DNA from: Opitutaceae bacterium | GTDB lineage: Bacteria; Verrucomicrobiota; Verrucomicrobiia; Opitutales; Opitutaceae | Assembly: GCA_016711225.1 (NCBI GenBank) | Contig: JADJTK010000025.1 | Coordinates: 30,356-94,355 of the forward strand | Direction: 5' to 3' | Length of the DNA: 64,000 nt | Translations under genes and position numbers: made by a program | In this document: piece after piece, positions 15,828 through 25,950 of the stretch | Numbering within the stretch: position 1 is the first letter of the stretch | Layout of the letters: each line of letters starts with the position of its first letter | Notes under the pieces: generated by a model | Databases searched by the model: none | Seen by the model: the letters and a program-made list of their open reading frames with translations, nothing else | Told to the model about the DNA's origin: nothing

Positions 15828-16625
15828 GTGCCCAACCGCTACATTCGCGCGTCCGCCATTGAGTCGGAGGCCGTTAACTCTCTCTCGTGGCAAGCCGAGG
15901 TCTTTTACCGCCGTCTCCTCAATCGAGTAGACGACTTCGGCCGGTTCACCTCCATTCCTGCCCTTCTCCGCGCCGCCACGTTCCCCCTCCAACTTGATCG
16001 TGTCCGTGAGGCCGACATGCCACGCCTGCTCGCCGAGTGCGAAAAGGCCGGGCTGCTGTTCGTCTATACGGCCGAAGGCAAGCGCTGCTTGGTTGTGAAC
16101 AAGTGGGAGCAAGGTCGGGCGAAAGGGAGCGAATACCCGGCGCCGTCCGCCGACGTCTGCGAACAGATGCGAACATATGTTTACGGATGTTTACAAATGT
16201 CCCCGACTCCGACTCCGACTCCGATACCGACTCCGATATCCGACTCCGACTCCGATACCGTACCGTCGATTGTTTCGGCCGGGGCCATTTATGAAGCCTT
16301 CCCGAAAAAGGTTGGACGGGCCGAAGCCGTGAAGGCGATTGAACGCACGCTGAAGGCCGGAACCATCACCGGGCCCGCCCTGCTCGCCAAGGTCCAAGCC
16401 TACGCCGCGGCCGTCGCGACATGGCCCGAGGCCGACCGGCGATTCGTCCCGCACCCGGCGACGTGGTTCAACCGCGGGTCGTTCGACGATGACCCCGCGA
16501 CCTGGGCACGCGGCGACGTCCGGACCGCGAACGGCGGCTTTGCCGGCGAGGTGGCGAGCGTCCGGCCGCAAGGCTGGGGCAACGAGCTTCCCCTCAACTC
16601 CAACGACGACGGGAGGTCCGCGTGA
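15828..16625 (+). CDS. Phage replication initiation/organiser protein
   Basis: 265 residues from GTG 15828. The N-terminal part (YIRASAIESEAVNSLSWQAE, VDDFGRF and ATFPLQ) has the form of phage DnaT/DnaD-like replisome organisers. The middle holds a Pro-Thr/Asp-Ser simple repeat. The C-terminal part reads YEAFPKKVGRAEAVKAIERT and PHPATWFNRGSFDDD, a segment common at the ends of phage replication proteins that recruit a helicase loader. The next gene is a DnaC-like loader joined by GTGA, which supports the role. Confidence 0.7.
   Translation: MPNRYIRASAIESEAVNSLSWQAEVFYRRLLNRVDDFGRFTSIPALLRAATFPLQLDRVREADMPRLLAECEKAGLLFVYTAEGKRCLVVNKWEQGRAKGSEYPAPSADVCEQMRTYVYGCLQMSPTPTPTPIPTPISDSDSDTVPSIVSAGAIYEAFPKKVGRAEAVKAIERTLKAGTITGPALLAKVQAYAAAVATWPEADRRFVPHPATWFNRGSFDDDPATWARGDVRTANGGFAGEVASVRPQGWGNELPLNSNDDGRSA
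16202..16260 (+). repeat. GACTCC-type hexanucleotide repeat inside the replication gene
   Basis: About ten copies of a 6-base unit (GACTCC with GATACC/GATATC variants). It encodes a Pro-Thr run that turns into an Asp-Ser run where the phase of the repeat slips at 16240. Unit gain or loss would change linker length by two residues, without frameshift. Confidence 0.8.
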
Positions 16626-17494
16626 ACTCCGCCAAGCCCAAGAGCCACGGCGAAGCCCAGGCCGCCAACGTCAACGCCGCGATCGGTCACACCATCCCGG
16701 CCTTGCCGTCACAGCGCGACACGTTCGAGGCCCGCCTCGCCCAGACCTGGGGCGACGGCTTGCGCCGCTGGCAAGAGGGCGACTGTCGCGTCTGCGGCCG
16801 GAACATCGGCCTCGAATACATCGCGGTCGGCGTGGGCGACGCCTCCACCGTCGACGTGCTCGTCACCAACTGCGCCCAATGCGAGGAGGTCGTCAGCGCC
16901 CACTACCACCCCGGCCGCGATCTCACCCGCGAAGACCAGAGCATGCACCCGCGGTGGGACAAGGACTGCCCGCCGGCCTACCAGCGCGCCATCCTTGCCG
17001 ACGCTGCAGCCCCAACTCACTGCGACGCCGCCGCGTCGGAGCGCGTCCGCTCCTGGCGCCCACAGCAAGGCCGGGGGCTCGTCCTCACTGGGCCGTCCGG
17101 GATCGGCAAGACGCACGCAATATGGCGCCTCGCCCGAGACCTCGAGGACGACGGGCGCAACCCGATCGTCATCTCGTCCATCGAACTCTTCCGGGTCCTC
17201 GCCCGGTCCGCCAAAGAGCTGGAGTCCGCCAAGTGGTTACTTCGCTGCGGGGTCCTCGTCATCGATGACCTGGGCAAGGAGCGGCTCTCGCCCGGCGCCT
17301 GCGCCACCCTCCACGAGCTCATTGACGAGCGGGTCAGCTACGACCGCCCCACGATCATCACGACGCGATACAACGGCCCGGCCTTCGTCGCCCGCTTTGC
17401 CGAGCCCGAGCTTGGCGAAGACATTCGCGGGCGCATCGCCCAGGCCTGCGACCATGTCCACTTCAAGGCACGCGAACAAAGGGAGGCGGCATGA
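16622..17494 (+). CDS. DnaC-like helicase loader ATPase
   Basis: 290 residues. The Walker A motif GPSGIGKT at 157-164 and Walker B LVIDDLGKE define an AAA+ ATPase of the DnaC/IstB group. A TTRYN sensor-like segment and DIRGRIAQACD near the end fit too. The N-terminal 110 residues carry CRVCGR and CAQCEE, a probable zinc-binding module. It loads the host replicative helicase at the phage origin. GTG start overlapping the replication-protein stop. Confidence 0.85.
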   Translation: MNSAKPKSHGEAQAANVNAAIGHTIPALPSQRDTFEARLAQTWGDGLRRWQEGDCRVCGRNIGLEYIAVGVGDASTVDVLVTNCAQCEEVVSAHYHPGRDLTREDQSMHPRWDKDCPPAYQRAILADAAAPTHCDAAASERVRSWRPQQGRGLVLTGPSGIGKTHAIWRLARDLEDDGRNPIVISSIELFRVLARSAKELESAKWLLRCGVLVIDDLGKERLSPGACATLHELIDERVSYDRPTIITTRYNGPAFVARFAEPELGEDIRGRIAQACDHVHFKAREQREAA

Positions 17495-17901
17495 CCACGC
17501 AAGCGCATCCCTCACGCCCTCCGTATTCTCTCGGCCACGTTTTCGATCGGTCAAGCCCGCAGATGGGACATGTTTGGACACGGCGAACTCTTGATCACGC
17601 GCCGGCATCACCGCGCCCCGCCAGCGCGCGCCAAAGGCATCAACCGAGCCCGGCACGGGTAAGGACGGTGGGCAGCACCCAGAGGCCCGCTAATGCGCCC
17701 GCAGGGGCCAAGGACGAGGTGGTCGAATTCGCCCAGGGGAGGGGGTATCCTATCTCTGGGGGTAAAATCCAATCCACCGATTCGCCGTCCTTCATCCAAA
17801 ACGCGCGAGGTTTCGCGAAACCTTGCCAGCCCGCGCCGCGGGGGCAACGCCGCAAAGCGAGCCCCCTCCCCCATCTCCGGCCGGTCCTTGTGCCGGTCTG
17901 A
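17491..17901 (+). CDS. Weak ORF between DnaC-like gene and HNH gene
   Basis: 136 residues of Arg/Pro/Ser-rich sequence without a recognisable fold. It is coupled by ATGA to the loader gene, its only support. Composition looks like a damaged or out-of-phase frame in part. No other gene was found in 17495-17962. Confidence 0.25.
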   Translation: MTTQAHPSRPPYSLGHVFDRSSPQMGHVWTRRTLDHAPASPRPASARQRHQPSPARVRTVGSTQRPANAPAGAKDEVVEFAQGRGYPISGGKIQSTDSPSFIQNARGFAKPCQPAPRGQRRKASPLPHLRPVLVPV

Positions 17902-17962
17902 ATTCCGGCCCCCGCAAATCGCCCGCAACCGCCCTCCCTCAATCCTGATTTTGAAAAGCCCG

Positions 17963-18347
17963 ATGCCAACGCAACCACCCTACGCCCAATCCGCGCGCAA
18001 GCCGGCGGGGCCCAACCTCGCGCAACGCCGATACGATCGGCGCCGCGCCGACACGCCCGCGCTCGCCTGGGCCGCTGCCTTCCGTGGTTCGTTTCCGTGG
18101 AAGCAACTGCGCGCCGCCTTCCTGGCGCTTCATCCGATCTGCGGAGCGTGCCTGAACGCCCTCGCCCGTCAGGTCCACCACGTCGTCCCGCTGGAGAAGG
18201 ATCCAAGCCGGGCCCTGGACTGGGACAACCTCGCGCCGGTGTGCACGCGATGCCACGCGGACTGCAACCGGGACGAGCGCGCCGACCGCGAGACCGCGCC
18301 GCGGTTCGCCAACTTCAAACGCCGTTCCATTTCCGGGGATCGCCTGA
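17963..18347 (+). CDS. HNH endonuclease, packaging-associated
   Basis: From ATG 17963. The core CGACLNALARQVHHVVPLEK, then DWDNLAPVCTRCHADCNRD, is an HNH/McrA fold with paired zinc cysteines. HNH genes directly before terminase genes are typical of HK97-type siphophages, where they nick cos sites during packaging. The open frame continues to 18424, but from 18347 it overlaps the terminase small subunit start. A TGA at 18345-18347 overlapping that ATG suggests the true end, needing a small frame correction. Confidence 0.7.
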
Positions 18348-18771
18348 TGGGAAGTCGTGGTCCGCTCCAAAGGACAAGCCGACCGTGTCATATCGCGTCG
18401 GCGTTCGCTGCCCCTCCCGCTTGACCGGCGAGGCCCGCACGGAATTCCGACGCGTCGTCCGGATCCTGACGGCCGGCGGGGTCCCGCCGATGGAGCCCGA
18501 CGCCGACGCGATCGAACGATACGCCCGCGCCACGGTCAAGGAGCGCGAGCTCTTCGTCGCCCTCGAAGCCGCCGACTGGGTCACCGTCGGGGACCGGGGC
18601 GGGATCAAGCAGCACCCCAAAATCGCCGCGTGGAACGCGTGTCGAGCCGTATGCGATACCGCCGCGGCCGCCTTCGGTTTCACCCCGGCCGCCCGGAGCC
18701 GCCTCCCCAAGGCTGGCGCATCCGGAAAATCCGACAACCCCCTCAAGGCCCACCTGCAGCATGCCCGGTAA
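18347..18771 (+). CDS. Terminase small subunit, P27 family, one frame break
   Basis: ATG 18347 reads MGSRGP, the usual P27-family start. A one-base loss near 18361 then moves the frame to PKDKPTVSYRVGVR, LTGEARTEFRRVVRILTAGG and DADAIERYARATVKERELF, which match the helical P27 domain. It ends at 18771 inside the large subunit start. It recognises phage DNA and hands it to TerL. Confidence 0.75.
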
Positions 18772-20537
18772 ACGCAAAGCATCCCGCCCGCCCAAGGACT
18801 CCGCCACCGCCTACGCCCGCAGCGTAGTTGACGGCGAGGTCCCGGCTTGCCGATGGGTCCGCCTCGCGTGCGAGCGCCACGCCCGCGACCGCCTGTCCGG
18901 GAAATGGTTCTGGGACGTCGCCGCCGCAGAGCGCGCCATCTCCTTCTTGAAGCTATTGCGCCACTACAAGGGCGAGTTCGCGGGGCGCCCGTTCGAGCCT
19001 GAACCGTGGCAGGCCTTCATCGTCGGGTCGGTCTTCGGCTGGAAACTGAAGAAGGGCGGGCTTCGCCGGTTCCGTTACGCCCTCGTGGTCGTCCCGCGCA
19101 AATGCGGGAAGACCTTCATGGGCGCCGGTGTCGGGTTGAAGTTACTCTGTGATGACGACGAACCGGCCGCCGAAATCTACTCGCTGGCGACCAAGGAGGC
19201 GCAGGCCCGCATCCTCTGGAAGGACGGGCGCCAGATCGTCCGCCGGTCTCCGGGGTTCGGTGAAGTCCTGCGGTGCAGTATCAGCGAAATCAAACACGAT
19301 GAGTCCGTGTCGGTCTGGTCCCCGCTCGGGGCGGACTCGCAGACCCTGGACGGGCTCAACCCCGCACGGGTGCCTGATTGACGAACTGCACGCCTGGAAG
19401 GACCGCGGACTCTGGGACGTGATGGATTCAGGCCTGGGCGCCCGGCGCCAACCGCTGATGTTCCAGATTTCGACCGAGGGCGAAGAGATCCCGGGATCCA
19501 ATATAGAGGGGCGCAAGTCGATCTTCGACGAACAGATGGCAATGGTGAAGTCGATCCTTGAGGACGCCACCTTTGCCGACAGTACCGGGGCGGACTACTT
19601 CGGCGTGATCTATACAATCGACGATGACGACGACCCGATGGACGAGGCGGCATGGTTCAAGGCCAACCCAAACCTCGGCGTCTCCAAGTCCATCGAATAC
19701 ATGCGAGGGCAGGCAATGAAGGCGAGCCAGTCCCCCGGGAAGCTGCGCGACTTCATGATGAAGCAGCTTGACAAGAGGAGGGGGAAGTCCGCGGACGGGT
19801 GGCTTTCGCTGGAGAAGTGGGACGCCTGCACCGGCGTCCGGTTGTCGCAGTCCGAAATCCTCGCCCGCGTCGCCGGTAAGCGGGTATTCCTCGGCTTCGA
19901 CGCCTCGCGCTCGCAGGACTTGGCGGCGGTGGCGGTGCTTTGGTTCGAGGGTGAGAACGCGTGCGTCGCGTGGCTGTTCTTTACCCCTGGTGACACGTTG
20001 GCGGAGCGCGAACGCGCCGACCGGGCGCCCTATGCCGAATGGGTGAAGGCCGGGTGGATGACCGTGACCGAGGGCAATATCACCGACTACCGCCGCATCG
20101 AAGCCGACACGATTGCGCTACTCCGCACGGCAAACGCCCAGGCGTTCTGGTACGACCCAAGCCATGGCCACGAGTGCGCCCTGGAGATCCGGGACGAAGT
20201 CGGAATGACCGACACACTCAAGAGGGAGGACGGCAGCGAGTGGCACCAAGTATCCGCGCTCGCGCAGACGTGGGGCAACTTTTCCCGGCCCTACCGTGAG
20301 ATCGAGCGGCGTGTGATCGGCGGGACGCTGCAACACTTCGGCAACCCGGTCGCCCGATGGAATGTGCAGAACGCGGTCCCGCACATCGGACCAAGCGAGA
20401 ACATCATGCTTCACAAAGGCCGAAGCCGCGGGCGAATCGACGGAGCGGTGGCGCTCGGGATGGGGTTCGCGGCCCAGCTCACCATGCCTGTGATCGAGGA
20501 GAACGCCTACAGTAAGCGAGGGATTGTCACGCTATGA
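18761..20537 (+). CDS. Terminase large subunit, one frame break
   Basis: About 590 residues. The ATPase part has Walker A VVVPRKCGKTF (Lys117) and, after a +1 shift near 19365 in a run of C, Walker B GCLIDELHAW. The nuclease part has FLGFDASRSQDLAAVAVLW and, near the end, IDGAVALGMGF, giving the acidic residues of the RNase H-like fold. It matches the Terminase_1 group used by HK97-like phages. Overlaps TerS by 11 bp. Confidence 0.85.
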
Positions 20538-20921
20538 ACACCGCCGGAGACCATCTGTCGCCGAAGGATCGGCGACGCCCGCCTCGGCGTCTGACCACGA
20601 CAGAACCATGGTCATAGCGCGGATCGTTGTCGGGGAGGTTCGCGCGATTCTCCGGCAACGTTGCGGCGGTCGCTGCCCCAGGTACCAATATCCGGGCCAA
20701 GGCGAGGGGCGGCTCGGTCAAAATAAGTCATCCGCGTGCTGTAACGATTTCGCATCGTCCGCGCAGCCTGTGATGCGGCGAGCATCACAGGAATCCTGGC
20801 CGCCCTCTCACGACTGAACCCCTTCCGGTCCGGAAAGCCTGTCGCGTCTACCCTCGCCTCCCCTGAGCAATGGCTGGTTGAGGCGCTGCTCGGCAGCCTC
20901 CGCACAAAGGCCGGAATCAGC
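20538..20921 (+). other. Gap between terminase and portal; likely holds the portal's true N-terminus
   Basis: In the portal frame, sequence back to about 20790 reads ILAALSRLNPFRSGKP and EQWLVEALLGS, which looks like a portal N-terminus. No ATG or GTG precedes it before an in-frame TAA at 20742, so the start may be lost by an indel. A 28-residue ORF (20534-20620) is the only other candidate. Confidence 0.45.
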
Positions 20922-22025
20922 GTGACGCAGGAGAACGCCCTCGGCGTCGCCACCGTCTTTGCGTGCGTCAACAAGATCGCGCAGACGATTTCTTGCCTCC
21001 CCTTCCAGGTGTACCGCCGACTCCCAGGAGGCGGCCGAGAGCCCGCCGCGGACCACCCGCTCTATTCGATCCTGCATGACGAGCCCAACCCGGAGATGAC
21101 CTCGGTCGACTTCCGGACGGCGATGCAAAGCAACCTGACGCTTCGCCGCAACGCCATCGCCCTCATCGTGCGGGACGGCTACGGCCGCGTCGCGGAGCTT
21201 TGGCCCGTCGAATCTATCGACTATCAGCTCCGCCGGGACGCGGTGACCAAGCGCCTCGTCTATACCATCGCCGGCAAGGAGCACGGCCCCGAGGACGTTC
21301 TCCATCTGCGCACCGCCACCTTCAACGGCACGGTCGGACTGGACGCGATGACACAGGCACGCGAGGCAATCGCGCTCGCCATCGCCCTCCAGGACAACGC
21401 CGCCCGCTTCTTCTCCAACGCCAGCCGGCCCGGCGGCTTTCTCGAGTATCCCGGCGCACTCAAGGATGAAGAGCTCACCCGCCTGCGGGCCTCTTTCGAG
21501 CAGTCCTACAAGGGAACCGAGAACGCCTACAAGGTCGCCATCCTTGAGCACGGAATGAAGTTCGTCGCCTCGCAGGGGAACAACGAGCAGGCCCAGTTCA
21601 ACGAGTCGCGGATCTTCCAGGCCAAGGAGATTGCCCGCATCTTCGGCGTCCCGCAGCACAAGGTCGGGATCCTCGACAACGCGACCTTCTCGAACATCGA
21701 ACACCAATCGATCGAGTGGGTTTCGGATTCCCTTCTCCCCATCGTCACGGCCTGGGAATCGAGCTGCAATATGCGCCTCCTGACAAAGGAGGAGCGGGTG
21801 ACGTACTTCGTGAAGCTCAACCTGCAGGGTCTCTTGCGCGCCGACATCAAGACGCGGTTCGAGGCCTACGGCATCGGGCGGCAATGGGGTTGGCTCTGCC
21901 CGGACGAGATCCGCGAGCTCGAAGACCAGAACCCCCTGCCGGGCGACCTCGGCAAGATCTACCTTGTACCCGGAAACATGGTGCCGGCTGAGAACGCCAA
22001 AAACCTCGGCGCCGCTAAGCCCTGA
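20922..22025 (+). CDS. Portal protein, HK97 family
   Basis: 367 residues from GTG 20922, probably longer (see gap before). Signature segments are FACVNKIAQTISCLPFQVYR, ADHPLYSILHDEPNPEMTS, the wing/stem region with NASRPGGFLEYPG, and the helical FGVPQHKVGILDNATFSNIE. Twelve copies form the DNA entry ring and bind terminase and connector proteins. It is followed by the head protease and capsid genes, as in HK97. Confidence 0.9.
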   Translation: MTQENALGVATVFACVNKIAQTISCLPFQVYRRLPGGGREPAADHPLYSILHDEPNPEMTSVDFRTAMQSNLTLRRNAIALIVRDGYGRVAELWPVESIDYQLRRDAVTKRLVYTIAGKEHGPEDVLHLRTATFNGTVGLDAMTQAREAIALAIALQDNAARFFSNASRPGGFLEYPGALKDEELTRLRASFEQSYKGTENAYKVAILEHGMKFVASQGNNEQAQFNESRIFQAKEIARIFGVPQHKVGILDNATFSNIEHQSIEWVSDSLLPIVTAWESSCNMRLLTKEERVTYFVKLNLQGLLRADIKTRFEAYGIGRQWGWLCPDEIRELEDQNPLPGDLGKIYLVPGNMVPAENAKNLGAAKP

Positions 22026-22037
22026 CGCATTTCGCCT

Positions 22038-22752
22038 ATGAAACTCCAACGCAAGACCCCGCTCTTCTCCGCCATCGCTGGCGAGCCTCAGTTCGCCGGC
22101 CGGGAGTGGTTCCGGACTCACGTTGACGCCGCAGACCCGGACACCGCGCACATCTATTTCCAGGACGAAATCGGGTTTTTCGGAACGACGCCGTCCGCCG
22201 TGGTCGCTCAGTTGAACGCGATCAAGGCGCCCCGGATCACCATGCACATCAATTCCCCGGGCGGGTCGGTGTTCGACGGGTTCGCCATCTACAACGCCCT
22301 CCGCGCTCACCCCGCCGAGAAGACCGCCGTCGTTGAAGGTCTCTCCGCCTCCATCGCAACGGTGATCATGCTCGGGGCGAACAAGGTCCGGTTCGCGAAG
22401 AACGCGCAGATGATGATTCACAACCCGGCGTGCGTGGTTTTCGGTGACTCTTCCTACCTTCGCAACCAAGCGGCAGTCCTGGACGACCTCCGCGACTCCA
22501 TCGTCGAAATCTACCGGGAGAAGACCGGCAAGACCCGCGGAGCTCATCAAGGCGATGGACGCCGAGACGTGGTTGACCGCGAAGGAAGCCAAGGACTTTG
22601 GCTTCGCGGACGTGGTGTCGGACGACGTCGCCACCCCGAAGAACACGTTCGACACGTCGGGGTTCAAGAACGCCCCGGCCCCCGCGGAGGCGCCGGCCGT
22701 CCCGCCGCTCTCCCTGTTCCGCACCCGGCTTGACCTCCTCGCCCGAGGGTAA
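22038..22752 (+). CDS. ClpP-type head maturation protease, one frame break
   Basis: About 238 residues. Protease core: ITMHINSPGGSVFDGFAIYN, catalytic Ser105 in GLSASIA, and His128 in MMIHNP. A one-base shift near 22535 joins the C-terminal segment PAELIKAMDAETWLTAKEAK. This serine protease trims the scaffold and capsid N-terminus during prohead maturation. The position between portal and capsid fits. Confidence 0.85.
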
Positions 22753-22818
22753 CCGGAAAGCACTTTCAGAGGCGCGCGTCTGCGCCGACGCAAAACAAGC
22801 AACTCGAACAGACACACC

Positions 22819-24047
22819 ATGAAGATCAAAGAACTGTTCACTCAGAAGGGCGCCATCGTTACCAAGATGCGCGCACTCCTCGACACCGCTTCGGCGGCCA
22901 AGCGCGACCTCACCGCCGACGAGTCCGTCGCCTACTCCGCCATGGAGAAGGACCTGGACGCCGTCACAGTCACCATCGACCGGGAAATGACCGTCACCGC
23001 CGCCGAGGCCTCCGTATCCGGTTTCCGTGACGGCAGCTACCGCCCCGGAGTGGCTACCGCTGGCGCCGACGCCCCGAAGACCGGCCGCGCCTCGGCCGCC
23101 TATGCCGACGCGTTCATCAACGGCCTGTGCCGTCGTGGTCGCAACGGTCTCACCACCGACCACACCAACGCTCTCCAGGAGGGGACCAATTCCGAAGGCG
23201 GCTACCTCGTCCCGCAGGAGTTCGAGACGGCAATCTTTGGCATCTTGAACGTCATCGATCCCATCCGCGCCGCCGCTACGGTAATCCAGACCGCGAGCGA
23301 ACGGAACATCCCGATCGAAGCCGATTCGGGTTCCTTCGCCTACGTTGGCGAGGAGGGAGACTATGGAGACGGAGACGACCCGCCTTCGGCCGCGAGATCC
23401 TGAAGGCGTGGAAGTTCGGCGGCATCGTCAAAGTTTCGGAAGAGCTCCTGCAGGATTCGATCTTCGCCCTCGAACCGTACCTGCGCGGCCTCGCCGCTCG
23501 CCGCCAAGGCAAGCTTGAGGGCGTGTCCTTCGCGACCGGCAACGGAACGACGGCCCCGCTCGGTCTCTTTGCCGCTGCGACCGTTGGCGGCGTCAACCTG
23601 GGCATCGTTACCGGTGGCGTCTCCGCCACCCCCGCCATCACCGGGGACGACGTCATTGACGTCTTCCACAAGCTCGCGGTCTCGTACCGTGCGCGCGCGT
23701 CCTTCGTCGCTGGCGACGGTCTCATCAAGTTGATTCGCAAGCTCAAGAGCACGGACAACCAATACCTCTGGCAGCCCGGCCTGTCGGCTGGCCAGCCCGA
23801 CCTGCTCATGAACCGCCCGCTCCTCGTTGCCGAGGGCGGCCCGGCTCCGCTCGCCGCCGCCAAGACCTTGGTCTTCGGTGACCTGAAGACCTACGTCATT
23901 GCCGACCGCCTCGGGTTGGCGATGCAGCGCTTGAACGAGCTCTACGCCGCCAAGGGTCAGATCGGTTTCAAGTTCAACGGCCGCCACGACGCGCGCCTGA
24001 CGGACCCCAAGGCCATCGTGCAGTTCAAACACGGCGCCGCCGCGTAA
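22819..24047 (+). CDS. Major capsid protein, HK97 fold, one frame break
   Basis: About 409 residues. N-terminal scaffold-like helical delta domain (about 1-75, KIKELFTQKGAIVTKMRALL). The mature part begins near NSEGGYLVPQEFETAI, then a one-base break near 23385, then KVSEELLQDSIFALEPYLRG, GLFAAATVGGVN and KTYVIADRLGLAMQRLNELY at the end. These are typical HK97 capsid segments. Preceded by its maturation protease. Confidence 0.9.
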
Positions 24048-24134
24048 GGCATCCCGATACATCCTCGCCCAGGCGGGCGCAGTGTCCCCGCCTGGGCTCT
24101 CCCGCAGCACTGCGCCCCCTTCCACTTTTCGCCC

Positions 24135-24323
24135 ATGAAAGTCCGTTTCCTGACTCCGATGGCCACCGCCAGCGATTCATTCGACCAGGACGAGGTCCGC
24201 GACCTCCCCCAGGTCCAAGCCTCGCAACTCATCGCGGCCGGCATTGCCGAGGCCGTCCAGCCCGCAGCCGACCCGCGCAAGCTCGGGTTCCGCCGCCCCG
24301 CCTCCGCCGCGTCCGCTTCCTGA
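24135..24323 (+). CDS. Small phage head-region protein
   Basis: 62 residues: MKVRFLTPMATASDSFD then RDLPQVQASQLIAAGIAEAV. Short proteins with this pattern (DLP...A..LI..G.AE) lie between capsid and connector in many siphophages. Exact role unknown. Confidence 0.6.
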   Translation: MKVRFLTPMATASDSFDQDEVRDLPQVQASQLIAAGIAEAVQPAADPRKLGFRRPASAASAS

Positions 24324-24330
24324 CATCCCC

Positions 24331-24956
24331 ATGCATTGCACCCGCCACGCCCAACGGGTCATCCAGGTCTCCGACGTCGGGAGATCGGCTTTGCCGTCGC
24401 CGCCCTTGAGCCCGTGTCGGTCGACATGGCGCGCGCCTATCTGCACAGCTCCCCGGAGGACGACGCCGTTCTGGCCTCCTGTGTCTCGGCGGCTCGCGTC
24501 GCGTGCGAGACCTATACCGGCCGCACCTACGCGCGGCGCCGACTTGAGCTCCGTTGGTCTGAACTCGGGCCCGTCCTGAACGTCACCCGCGCGCCACTCG
24601 TTGCCGTGGAGGCATTCGGATACATCAACACCGCTGGCTCGGAAACGCTGTTCACTGGAACCGACTACATCGTCGAGGGGCGGACCTCGCACACCACGAC
24701 GCTCCGCTTCTCCTCCGCCTTCATCGCGCCCGCCGACGTGGCGGCCGATCGCAGCTCCCCCATCTTCCTCCGCGGCGTGTTCGGCCCCGACGCCGTCACC
24801 GTTGGCCCGGTCCCCGCCGACGTCCTGCAGGCGATCCTCTGGACGGCCGCCCACTATTTCGAGAACCGGACCCCGGTCATGACTGGGACGACCTCAACGG
24901 AACTCCCGCGCGGGATTGAGAACATCCTGCGCCCGTATCGCCAGAATCCCACCTGA
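24331..24956 (+). CDS. Head-tail connector protein (gp6-like), one frame break
   Basis: ATG 24331 gives MHCTRHAQRVIQVSDVG, then a one-base break near 24380. The main frame follows with ALEPVSVDMARAYLHSSPED, AARVACETYTGRTYARR and the long C-terminal helix AILWTAAHYFENRTP. This matches the gp6/gp15-type adaptor that forms the ring under the portal. About 208 residues. Confidence 0.75.
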
Positions 24957-24958
24957 CC

Positions 24959-25150
24959 ATGAACGAGCGCGCACAAACCCTCGTCGCAGTCGCGGGCAGG
25001 GCCATTGGCTGGTTTGCCACAATCAACCTCACGGACGCCGCTGGCGTGTTCGCCGCCCTGGCGACTGCCGCGTGGTTCATTTCCCAGACCTGGTTTCTAT
25101 GGCGCCGCGAGCGGTGCACGAACCGGACCTGCCTCAAACGCCGGAGCTGA
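24959..25150 (+). CDS. Small single-pass membrane protein
   Basis: 63 residues with one hydrophobic span (about 25-48, AAGVFAALATAAWFISQTWF), flanked by basic residues at the C-terminus (WRRERCTNRTCLKRR). Holins are often this size, but the place between two connector genes is unusual for one. Other explanations are equally open. Confidence 0.55.
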   Translation: MNERAQTLVAVAGRAIGWFATINLTDAAGVFAALATAAWFISQTWFLWRRERCTNRTCLKRRS

Positions 25151-25154
25151 ACCC

Positions 25155-25406
25155 ATGAATCCCGGAACCCTTGACCGCTGGACCTCGCTCCGCCGACTGG
25201 AGACGACCATCGATTCCATCGGCGGCGTCGTTTGCGGTTGGACGCACGTTGCGTTCGTCTGGGCCCAGAAGCTTCCAGAGAAGGGCCGCGAGTTCACGGC
25301 GGCCCAATCCCGCATCGCGGAGGCCGTTGGCGTCCTTCGGATCCGTTACCGCTCTGACGTTGCGGCGACGTGGCGCGTTTTCGTAAGGGGGTTAACTACG
25401 AAGTAG
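25155..25406 (+). CDS. Head-tail joining protein (head closure)
   Basis: 83 residues: NPGTLDRWTSLRRLETTIDS, GWTHVAFVWAQKLPEKGREF and VLRIRYRSDVAATWRVF. The pattern 'GxLDR...W...WA...G.E......RIRYR' is that of phage head-tail joining (gp16/FII-like) proteins. The C-terminus is short for the family (usually about 105-115), so the end may be frame-damaged where the next gene begins. Confidence 0.7.
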   Translation: MNPGTLDRWTSLRRLETTIDSIGGVVCGWTHVAFVWAQKLPEKGREFTAAQSRIAEAVGVLRIRYRSDVAATWRVFVRGLTTK

Positions 25407-25950
25407 CGGCTCCGCCGGTCGAAATCGGCCGGCGGAGCTTTCTCGACCTCGTCCTGACGTCGGTTCCGTCGTCTGAATCGACGTGGCCACTTTCGAACGT
25501 GTTCGACGTCTCGCTCTCCACCGGTGCGATAGCCCACCAAGTGGCCTACCCCGCGGCTTTCCGCTCGGTCCCCGCCGGCCTTTACGTCCAGCTCGTGGCG
25601 CCGGCCGGCGCCGCGTCGTTCCCGTTCACGGTTTCCAACGAGACCGCGGCCGGCTTCCTGGTCGACTTCGGCGCCATCGTCCCGGCCTACGGGTACAAAC
25701 TCAGCGTCCAGGCCTTCCAATACCAGATGGCGTTCACCGTCGACTTGCTCGAGGGCGCCGCGTCGCAGGCCGTCACGTTCTCGACCGAGTTCCCGTCCGC
25801 CCCCCGGCTACCCTGCTCCCGCCTCCCGACGGCTACGACTTCACCAACGCCCCTGGTCGCAAAGTCTCACCGCGGCCGGCTTCAATCTCGACTTCGGCGC
25901 CCTCGTCCCCGGCCCCGGATACAAGGCACTCGTCCAGGTCTCGCTATGAA
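25370..25950 (+). CDS. Phage structural protein with an internal duplicated segment, two frame breaks
   Basis: Start GTG 25370, overlapping the joining protein. The segment ETAAGFLVDFGAIVPAYGYKL is echoed near the end by TAAGFNLDFGALVPGPGYKA, so the protein contains two similar beta-type units. Breaks near 25810 and 25865 must be bridged to reach TGA 25948-25950, which overlaps the fibre gene ATG. It may be a base or hinge protein for the fibre. Confidence 0.5.
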
